From: a virus
Virus record (IMG/VR): IMGVR_UViG_3300032282_003292
Location: 1-56,001 of that record
DNA length: 56,001 bases
Strand: one strand, 5' to 3'
Below are positions 51,293 to 56,001 of the stretch, one piece after another. The notes beneath the pieces are model-generated. The model saw only the letters and a list, made by a program, of their open reading frames with translations, did no database searches and was not told the origin of the DNA. How positions within the stretch are numbered: the stretch's first letter is position 1; every line of letters begins with the position of its first letter. Position numbers and translations under genes: made by a program.

Positions 51293-51373
51293 TTAACGCA
51301 TTGCCATATGAAGTTGTGCCTCTTTGAGGCGCTTCTCCTTCAGCATTTTTTGTTTAATTAATATAAGTGCCAT
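51293..51373 (-). CDS. 26-aa ORF in a mini transcription unit
   Basis: Encodes a 26-residue basic peptide, reading MALILIKQKMLKEKR and then LKEAQLHMAMR. A strong ribosome binding site (AAGGAG, 7 nt spacing) precedes the ATG. It lies between a strong promoter (51496-51525) with a ~116-nt leader and a terminator 6 nt after its stop. It could be an amphipathic helical effector peptide, a leader peptide, or the coding part of a dual-function small RNA. No family known to me. Confidence 0.5.
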   Translation of the reverse strand: MALILIKQKMLKEKRLKEAQLHMAMR

Positions 51374-51425
51374 AGGTTTTCTCCTTAGTTGTTTAGGTTA
51401 AAGAGCGTTCCTTCAAACAACGTTG

Positions 51426-51490
51426 CGTCCTAAAAGGATGAACGTTCCGTTCCTAGTCGTTTTACTTCCGTCCCATATGGGATGAACGTT
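51426..51490. repeat. Two direct repeats with internal palindromes in the leader of the mini unit
   Basis: On the plus strand, CGTCC-TAAAA-GGATGAACGTT (51426-51446) and CGTCC-CATATG-GGATGAACGTT (51469-51490) are near-identical outside the central loop. Each central part can form a small stem (TCCT..AGGA; TCCCAT/ATGGGA). They lie in the untranslated leader between promoter and 26-aa ORF; a third partial copy (AACGTT) is near 51420. Confidence 0.6.
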
Positions 51491-51495
51491 GGTGT

Positions 51496-51525
51496 ATTAT
51501 AGCATACGCCAATGTATATAGTCAA
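51496..51525 (-). promoter_or_regulatory. Strong sigma-70-type promoter of the mini unit
   Basis: Minus strand: -35 TTGACT (51520-51525), 18-bp spacer, perfect -10 TATAAT (51496-51501). It starts 18 nt downstream of the speD stop and initiates near 51489, inside the second leader repeat. Together with the terminator at 51262-51287 it defines a transcript of about 220 nt. Confidence 0.75.
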
Positions 51526-51543
51526 ATAATTTTGTATCGTATG

Positions 51544-51870
51544 TTACCGTTCAATATAATCAATTCTGTGTGTTTTAGCTTGTAACTGTTTGATAATCAT
51601 ATCACAAGCAATTTTTGGATTTGAATCGCCACATGTAAAAACATCTACTGCTGCTTCCCCTTTCTCTGGCCAAGTATGAATGCTAATATGACTTTCAGAA
51701 AGTAAACAAATAGCAGTAACTCCTTGGGGATTAAATTGATGTGACATTGTTTGCAAAACTTGGGCTCCACACGATACGGCAGCATTTTCAAGTAAATTAC
51801 ACAGAAAAATTTCATTGTTTAATAAAAACAATGAACAATCATATAAATTTAATAAGTAATGCTTTCCCAT
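51544..51870 (-). CDS. speD: S-adenosylmethionine decarboxylase proenzyme SpeD, 108 aa
   Basis: The class 1B AdoMetDC pattern is complete: self-cleavage before S60 in LLSESHISIH, with H65 (HTWPE) and C80 (VFTCGD) at the expected spacing. The cleaved Ser becomes the pyruvoyl cofactor; the enzyme supplies decarboxylated SAM for spermidine synthesis, thought to support DNA condensation or host photosystem maintenance. Length is close to the roughly 110-130 aa bacterial/archaeal type. It is a known cyanophage gene. Confidence 0.9.
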   Translation of the reverse strand: MGKHYLLNLYDCSLFLLNNEIFLCNLLENAAVSCGAQVLQTMSHQFNPQGVTAICLLSESHISIHTWPEKGEAAVDVFTCGDSNPKIACDMIIKQLQAKTHRIDYIER

Positions 51871-52146
51871 TTATTTTTTCTTTTTTTCAGTTTTTTTCTC
51901 ATTGGGCCAAAGCCTTGGATTAACACGTCCTTCAGTTTGTTTAAAAGATTTTAATCCTTCTCTGTAACGATCCCAATAATAATCAAATATGTCAGCCCTT
52001 TTATTGCAAGTTACAATATCATAATTTATATTATTGTTTATTTCATATGTTACCAAAAAAGCATTATATGGAAGTGTTCGATCATCAGCTAATTTTTTTT
52101 CACACTTCTCGTGAAGTATAGTAATCTTCAAGAACGACCACCCCAT
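51871..52146 (-). CDS. Hypothetical protein upstream of speD, 91 aa
   Basis: Ninety-one residues: a beta-rich N-terminal part (MGWSFLKITILHEKCEKKLA; YNAFLVTYEI) and a basic C-terminus ending in a Lys run. It overlaps the upstream gene by 19 nt and abuts speD. No family recognised. Confidence 0.6.
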   Translation of the reverse strand: MGWSFLKITILHEKCEKKLADDRTLPYNAFLVTYEINNNINYDIVTCNKRADIFDYYWDRYREGLKSFKQTEGRVNPRLWPNEKKTEKKKK

Positions 52147-52559
52147 TTAATTTGAGGGAAAGCTTCTTCTACACATGCTCTAGTAATTTTATATCTTTTG
52201 CCCAATTCTTTATCTTTAACTAAAATTAAAACTTGAGCTTCTTCTTCATGCAATCCTTCTAACATTTGTATAAAAAGATTTTCACGTTGAGCTTGTCTCA
52301 AAGATGAACCGCCCTTAAAGAAAACATAAAGGCGACGATATTCTTTTTCCAAAACAGTATGTTCAGTTCCTTTAGGTGCATCATTTACAACAAATGGTAC
52401 TTCACCTTCAGGAAGAACTGAAACAACACTTTCGTCAAAATTTGCAATGAGTATAGCTCTTAGTGCTGGGGTATTATATTGATTAAGCAGATTTATTTTT
52501 TCTGCTTTTGTTTTAGCATTACTTACTTTTTGTAATACTTCGGAAATTAATAGTTTCAT
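52128..52559 (-). CDS. Conserved T4-like phage protein (DUF6433-type), 143 aa
   Basis: A helical protein starting MKLLISEVLQKVSNAKTKAE, with KINLLNQYNTPALRAILIAN, GTEHTVLEKEYRRLYVFFKG, LRQAQRENLFIQMLEGLHEE and a C-terminal ITRACVEEAFPQIKWGG. It matches, from memory, a family found in many T4-like phages and annotated only as DUF6433. It precedes rnh in the replication cluster; T4 clamp-loader gp62 was considered, but the motifs differ. ATGA overlap with the RNase H gene. Confidence 0.7.
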   Translation of the reverse strand: MKLLISEVLQKVSNAKTKAEKINLLNQYNTPALRAILIANFDESVVSVLPEGEVPFVVNDAPKGTEHTVLEKEYRRLYVFFKGGSSLRQAQRENLFIQMLEGLHEEEAQVLILVKDKELGKRYKITRACVEEAFPQIKWGGRS

Positions 52560-53419
52560 TTTTCAAATGGCGATTTATTAGTACGAAAAAAATAATCTTG
52601 CATTAAGTCATTCAATTTATGTTTAGAAAAATAATCTAATGGTAGTTTTTTCTCACCTATATTTATAGAACTATATTCTTCTAGTATTTTATTTTCTATC
52701 TCTTCTGGTATGCAATCAAAATCAATTAAAACTTTATTTCTACAATAATTTCTATATTGTTCTTCCGTTTCACAAAATTTAGAAGGCTCTGTCTCCAACC
52801 ATTTGGAAATTTTTTTCTGGCTTATGGGCTTTTGTCTTTCTCCAGAAACAAATACATCATCTTTAGATAAAATATTTGGTATCCCATCTGATTTATCGCC
52901 CCTTATTATATGTTCTTTTATAAACATATAAGGATCATCAGAAAAAATATAAGATTTGGTAGCTGGATTATATTGTTTTACTCCAGGATATTTTTGTAAC
53001 TGAATAAAATCTTTATCTCCCGAAAGAATCAATATTTTTTCTTTAGATTTATTTTTACACAAAACAGAAACAACATCATCTGCTTCTGCTCCATCTACTT
53101 CGACAACTTTATATGGAAAATATAATTTTATTTCATCTCTTATTTTATTTAATAATTCAAATATAGATTTCCAATCGTGAGAAGATTTTTCTCGATCTTT
53201 TTTTCTATTTTGTTTATAAAAACTAAAATGAATTTTTCTCCAATAATGTTTAGAATCATATGCTAAAACAACTTCACCATATTCAGATTCAAATTGTTTT
53301 TCATATGCTCTTAAACTAGAGAGTACCATATGACGAACAAGATCTTCGTCCATTTCTTTATTTTTTATCTGCATCATCAGATTTGATATCATAATCTGAT
53401 TCATATCAATAATAATCAT
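52556..53419 (-). CDS. rnh: RNase H / 5'-3' exonuclease (T4 Rnh-like), 287 aa
   Basis: FEN/T4 RNase H family: MIIIDMNQIMIS (metal-ligand Asp), YGEVVLAYDSKHYWRK, YKVVEVDGAEADDVV, EKILILSGDKDFIQLQ, then IIRGDKSDGIPNIL in the helix-hairpin region. It removes RNA primers and trims lagging-strand fragments with gp32. Length and order of motifs fit T4 RNase H (305 aa). Confidence 0.9.
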   Translation of the reverse strand: MIIIDMNQIMISNLMMQIKNKEMDEDLVRHMVLSSLRAYEKQFESEYGEVVLAYDSKHYWRKIHFSFYKQNRKKDREKSSHDWKSIFELLNKIRDEIKLYFPYKVVEVDGAEADDVVSVLCKNKSKEKILILSGDKDFIQLQKYPGVKQYNPATKSYIFSDDPYMFIKEHIIRGDKSDGIPNILSKDDVFVSGERQKPISQKKISKWLETEPSKFCETEEQYRNYCRNKVLIDFDCIPEEIENKILEEYSSINIGEKKLPLDYFSKHKLNDLMQDYFFRTNKSPFEK

Positions 53420-53425
53420 TTAATT

Positions 53426-53656
53426 TTATTCCTCTTCGTCTTCAAATTCATCTTCGTCCACAAATCTAACTGACAAAAGTTCTTCGTTAATCCAAATACC
53501 ATCTTCATCATACATTTCGGGATGAAATTGAACTGTGTTAGGTTTAATCAAATAATTATAAGCAAACTCATTTAATGTCCACCCAATCATAAGTCCTACC
53601 ATCAAACAAAGAATCATAAAAAATGCAGAAAAAAATAATACTACTGAGATAGACAT
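53426..53656 (-). CDS. Small membrane protein, 76 aa
   Basis: A hydrophobic N-terminal segment (MSISVVLFFSAFFMILCLMV, GLMIGW) is followed by an acidic C-terminal tail (DEDGIWINEELLSVRFVDED). A good GGAGAAAC ribosome binding site precedes the ATG. It lies 6 nt before the RNase H gene. Function unknown. Confidence 0.65.
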   Translation of the reverse strand: MSISVVLFFSAFFMILCLMVGLMIGWTLNEFAYNYLIKPNTVQFHPEMYDEDGIWINEELLSVRFVDEDEFEDEEE

Positions 53657-53671
53657 TTGTTTCTCCTATTA

Positions 53672-53836
53672 CTACAGGTTTTTTTGTCCTTCCCATGTAA
53701 ATTCAAATTTTATAGTATATTTTTTGCTTAGGAAAGAAATTGTTTTTTCTATTAGAAATTGTTTTTTATTAGATTTTTTAATTTCCCTCCTGAGCATTAG
53801 CTCCATACCTCTATTTATTCCAGTTTGTTCATTCAT
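53672..53836 (-). CDS. Small basic protein, 54 aa
   Basis: A short frame starting MNEQTGINRGMELMLRREIK and ending EGQKNL, rich in Lys/Arg in the first half and aromatic later. The ATG overlaps the glutaredoxin stop by 8 nt, indicating coupling. Function unknown. Confidence 0.6.
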   Translation of the reverse strand: MNEQTGINRGMELMLRREIKKSNKKQFLIEKTISFLSKKYTIKFEFTWEGQKNL

Positions 53837-54083
53837 TTTTTTTAGACGAAACTAATTTTTTTTCTACAAATAATTTTACTACATCGACTAATCCACCCAC
53901 AGGATTCCCATCTATTATAGTATAAGGAAACCCTGTGGCATTAGGGTACATAGAAGAAAATTCATTTCTACTAATATCTTTTCCGACATGAACTGTTTTG
54001 TATTGAACATTTGCCCTATGCATAAGTTCTTCAATTTTTACACAGTATGAACATCCAGATACTTTATAAATTATTATTTCCAT
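53829..54083 (-). CDS. Glutaredoxin, 84 aa
   Basis: A CxxC active site, C11-S-Y-C14, follows a first beta strand (MEIIIYKVSG). The cis-Pro segment TGFPYTIIDGNPVGGLVDV supplies the glutathione/partner-binding loop. T4-like phages use such glutaredoxins (NrdC) as electron donors for ribonucleotide reductase. Start is 1 nt after the upstream stop. Confidence 0.85.
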   Translation of the reverse strand: MEIIIYKVSGCSYCVKIEELMHRANVQYKTVHVGKDISRNEFSSMYPNATGFPYTIIDGNPVGGLVDVVKLFVEKKLVSSKKNE

Positions 54084-54084
54084 T

Positions 54085-54753
54085 TTAATTAAAATCCTTC
54101 AATTCTCCTTTGTAGTAAACATACCAATCAATTCCTTTACCAATCGTATCTCCATCGCAATATATATCCTCTCCATCATATTCAATTCCAGATACAATAG
54201 TCCAACATTCGGCAACTTCATTAAGAGTTACAACCAGTTTAGATGAATCGAATTCTTCGTCGTCAGGCAATTCCAACTCACCAATATAACTACCACGTTC
54301 ATAAGAATTATAAAAAATCCAAACACCTTCTGTATTATCCATTTCATAATGAATTCTAGCAAAAGGTCCTTTATATTCTTCATCTTCTGGAAGACCTTCT
54401 TCAATATCTTCTTTTGTATAATATGGAAGTTCTGTAATTGATTTCATCCAAATTTGATTTTCTTCGTCATCTGCTAAACAAACCCCGATGTTTTGATCTG
54501 CTGAATCTGGACCCCAACAAATGCATCCATCAGTAATAGTATCCCACGTAGGAAAATCTCTTTCTGAATCATCCCAATCGCGGTTTATTTCTTCAGATAA
54601 AATATCTGCATCAAATTCAATATCTCCATTTTCATCAAAAGAAAAGTATTTTTCTATTTGTTCTTTATGTAGTTGAACAGCACCCAATTCATTGAAATAA
54701 GTTCTGTGCCATGGGCTATCGCCACAGCTAATCCAAACTTTATATTTTGTCAT
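54085..54753 (-). CDS. Acidic hypothetical protein, 222 aa
   Basis: Strongly acidic, with a repeated look of beta strands (YKVWISCGDSPWHRTYFNEL, PFARIHYEMDNTEGVWIFYN, GELELPDDEEFDSSKLVVTL). The ATG at 54753 is preferred to a TTG at 54759. No family recognised. Driven by the promoter at 54779-54807. Confidence 0.65.
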   Translation of the reverse strand: MTKYKVWISCGDSPWHRTYFNELGAVQLHKEQIEKYFSFDENGDIEFDADILSEEINRDWDDSERDFPTWDTITDGCICWGPDSADQNIGVCLADDEENQIWMKSITELPYYTKEDIEEGLPEDEEYKGPFARIHYEMDNTEGVWIFYNSYERGSYIGELELPDDEEFDSSKLVVTLNEVAECWTIVSGIEYDGEDIYCDGDTIGKGIDWYVYYKGELKDFN

Positions 54754-54760
54754 ATTCAAT

Positions 54761-54793
54761 AAAAAAAATCACCTACGTATTGTAGGTGATTTT
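54761..54793 (-). terminator. Terminator hairpin overlapping the next promoter
   Basis: ATCACCTAC pairs perfectly with GTAGGTGAT around a 5-nt loop, extended by three A-T pairs, with eight T after it on the minus strand. It ends the HNH transcript. The -10 of the promoter at 54779-54807 covers part of its loop and arm. Confidence 0.85.
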
Positions 54794-54943
54794 AAGAGAT
54801 TTGTCAAGTACTTTGGGCGATGGTAAGAAATCTGATTTCAAATATTTTGATGGTGGTTTAAAATCTTTAAAAGGTCTATAAAGATTTGGCCAAGTGTCTC
54901 GAATAATTTCATCTAATTTGTACGGTGTTTTTTCATCAATCAT
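54773..54943 (-). CDS. Small protein after the HNH gene, 56 aa
   Basis: A frame starting MIDEKTPYKLDEIIRDTWPN one base after the HNH stop and ending LKITYNT, whose last codons lie inside the terminator stem. The sequence is Lys/Pro-rich (FKDFKPPSKYLKSDFLPSPK). Coupling to the HNH gene makes it plausible; function unknown. Confidence 0.5.
   Translation of the reverse strand: MIDEKTPYKLDEIIRDTWPNLYRPFKDFKPPSKYLKSDFLPSPKVLDKSLKITYNT
54779..54807 (-). promoter_or_regulatory. Sigma-70-type promoter overlapping a terminator
   Basis: Minus strand: -35 TTGACA (54802-54807), 17-bp spacer, -10 TACAAT (54779-54784). Transcription would begin near 54772, in the 3' arm of the terminator, so its RNA lacks the 5' arm and would not terminate there. 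It would drive the 222-aa gene and then glutaredoxin and others. Confidence 0.7.
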
Positions 54944-54944
54944 T

Positions 54945-55313
54945 TCAATTAATTTTTCTTCTTGGAGGATATCGATATAAATTAGATGGAGCTTCTGGTT
55001 TCATCCAGTTTTTAATTTTTTTACAATTCTCTTCAGAAAAAAACTCTTGATTATAATACCATTCCTCCCAAGGAGTATGTCCCTTAGATTGATTACATGA
55101 ATGGCAACATGCCACCACATTGGTTTTGATATCTAAACCACCTTTACACTGAGGAAGGATATGGTCTAGTGTAATATTTTCTTCTGATCTACAATAAGCA
55201 CATTCGTTGTTCCAAGCATCTTTTATATTTCGTCTCCACAATCGTTTTGCTTCACTTTTAGATGTTGTATGAAGGTTAAACACGTAATCCTTAGGCGAAT
55301 GTAAGGGAACCAT
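54945..55313 (-). CDS. HNH endonuclease, 122 aa
   Basis: An HNH/McrA-like zinc nuclease: C38-x2-C41 (NECAYCRSE), the catalytic ITLDHILPQ (D50-H51), N65 (TNVVACC), and C70-x2-C73-N74 with K77 (CCHSCNQSKG). Such stand-alone HNH genes next to psbA are common in cyanophages and may be homing endonucleases or packaging-type nucleases; which applies is not known here. It lies between psbA and the acidic 222-aa gene. Confidence 0.85.
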   Translation of the reverse strand: MVPLHSPKDYVFNLHTTSKSEAKRLWRRNIKDAWNNECAYCRSEENITLDHILPQCKGGLDIKTNVVACCHSCNQSKGHTPWEEWYYNQEFFSEENCKKIKNWMKPEAPSNLYRYPPRRKIN

Positions 55314-55333
55314 AAGTGCTTGCGACTTATTGA

Positions 55334-55341
55334 TATTTATT
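55334..55341 (-). promoter_or_regulatory. Possible late promoter upstream of HNH (AATAAATA)
   Basis: A seven-of-eight match to TATAAATA, 21 nt before the HNH ATG and after the psbA terminator. Weaker than the perfect elements elsewhere. Confidence 0.4.
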
Positions 55342-55407
55342 TCACAATAGAGACATTAGAAAGAGGAACACTCCGAAGAGTTGGAAGAACAGGAGGATGA
55401 GGAGCAT

Positions 55408-55434
55408 AAAAAAAGGAGTCCTTTTAGAACTCCT
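55408..55434 (-). terminator. Terminator downstream of psbA
   Basis: AGGAGT pairs with ACTCCT around a 9-nt loop, followed by seven T on the minus strand. It lies about 20 nt after the psbA stop and would insulate psbA from the HNH gene. Confidence 0.8.
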
Positions 55435-55456
55435 CTATTTATTTTTGGGTTTTATA

Positions 55457-56001
55457 TCAACCGATAGAAGGTGCAGTCAAAGCAACTTGAGTTGTTTCAG
55501 CAGCAGCAAGATCTAGGGGAAAGTTGTGGGCATTACGTTCGTGCATAACTTCGAATCCCAACCCAGCAGAATTTAAAATATCTGCCCAAGTTTTGATAAC
55601 GTGATTTTGATTATCCAGAATACTCTGGTTAAAATTCAGTCCGTTGAGATTAAAAGCCATAGTGCTCACACCGAGAGCAGCAAACCAGATGCCTACAACA
55701 GGCCAGGCAGCAAGGAAGAAGTGAAGTGAACGTGAGTTATTAAAGGACGCATATTGGAAAATAAGACGACCAAAATACCCGTGAGCCGCAATTATGTTAT
55801 ATGTTTCCTCCTCTTGTCCGAACTTATAACCATAATTCTGTGACTCAGTTTCTGTTGTTTCACGAACGAGTGATGAAGTAACCAAAGAACCATGCATCGC
55901 AGAGAACAATGAACCACCGAAGACACCAGCAACTCCAAGCATGTGGAAGGGGTGCATCAGAATGTTATGTTCTGCTTGGAAGACAAGCATATAGTTAAAA
56001 G
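55457..56001 (-). CDS. psbA: Photosystem II D1 protein (psbA), 3' part
   Basis: The C-terminal part of a D1 protein, running off the right edge (181 complete codons visible of about 359). [40 protein letters not shown] and [20 protein letters not shown] are D1. The manganese-cluster ligands are present in [15 protein letters not shown] (D1 H332, E333, H337, D342 and A344), and processing after that Ala would release the [15 protein letters not shown] tail. Cyanophage D1 replaces damaged host D1 to maintain photosynthesis during infection. No frameshift or stop is seen in the visible part. Confidence 0.95.
   Translation of the reverse strand, partial: FNYMLVFQAEHNILMHPFHMLGVAGVFGGSLFSAMHGSLVTSSLVRETTETESQNYGYKFGQEEETYNIIAAHGYFGRLIFQYASFNNSRSLHFFLAAWPVVGIWFAALGVSTMAFNLNGLNFNQSILDNQNHVIKTWADILNSAGLGFEVMHERNAHNFPLDLAAAETTQVALTAPSIG

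Noticed and set aside
52128-52559. Clamp loader small subunit gp62
   Set aside because: Neighbourhood is suggestive, but the motifs differ from T4 gp62 and match the DUF6433-type group better.
1-56001. CRISPR array, prophage attachment site, IS element or integrase
   Set aside because: No repeat-spacer pattern, terminal inverted repeats, transposase or integrase was seen; the content fits a lytic T4-like phage.

Overview
The window looks like a contiguous piece of a T4-like cyanomyovirus (a marine cyanophage infecting Synechococcus or Prochlorococcus). Three kinds of evidence support this. It carries T4 core genes (gp32, gp33, RNase H, a UvsW-like helicase, gp4, gp48, gp53, gp26, gp27-like and gp5-like baseplate genes). 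It carries typical cyanophage auxiliary genes (psbA, cpeT, speD, thyX, phoH, a TauE/SafE permease). It has AT-rich, tightly packed genes with ATGA and TAATG stop/start overlaps. Almost everything is on the minus strand; only gp4, a gp2-like gene, gp48 and gp53 (44084-47170) are on the plus strand. I see no integrase, IS element, attachment site or CRISPR array.

Layout. 1-4182: a chain of very small, mostly unrecognised early-type genes with several sigma-70-like promoters. 4191-5417: UvsW-like helicase. 5485-9430: AT-rich accessory genes, with three 2OG-Fe(II) oxygenases and a protein containing a tail-assembly-chaperone-like segment. 9438-25518: four large fibre/virion proteins, including a 3184-residue giant. 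25632-28736: eight tRNAs and one tRNA-like element, interspersed with a TauE/SafE permease, cpeT, small conserved genes and a GC-rich structured spacer. 28974-44052: a tail and baseplate block (needle, gp5-like hub, gp27-like hub, SleB-domain tail protein, giant kinase/M23/amidase tape-measure-like protein, gp26 with a probable -1 frameshift extension, and a tube-related protein). 44084-47170: divergent gp4, gp2-like, gp48, gp53. 47200-54753: replication, recombination and nucleotide genes (gp32, DUF1825, gp33, PD-(D/E)XK nuclease, phoH, thyX, speD, RNase H, glutaredoxin). 54773-56001: a small ORF, an HNH nuclease and the 3' part of psbA.

The most interesting signals are: (1) a complete eukaryotic-type protein kinase domain at the N-terminus of a 1540-residue tape-measure-like protein that also holds an M23 peptidase and an amidase-like domain; (2) a T_TTT_TTC slippery site at the end of gp26 that would fuse a 62-residue extension ending exactly at the start of that tape-measure gene; (3) PEBP-like domains inserted in two fibre proteins; (4) hybrid elements in which a terminator hairpin also contains part of the next sigma-70 promoter; (5) a roughly 220-nt self-contained transcription unit upstream of thyX with repeats, a 26-codon ORF and its own promoter and terminator; and (6) unusual tRNAs and a 26-bp perfect palindrome in the tRNA cluster.

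Gene functions come from reading motifs by eye, without database searches. Starts were adjusted where an internal ATG, a ribosome binding site or a promoter argued against the longest frame.
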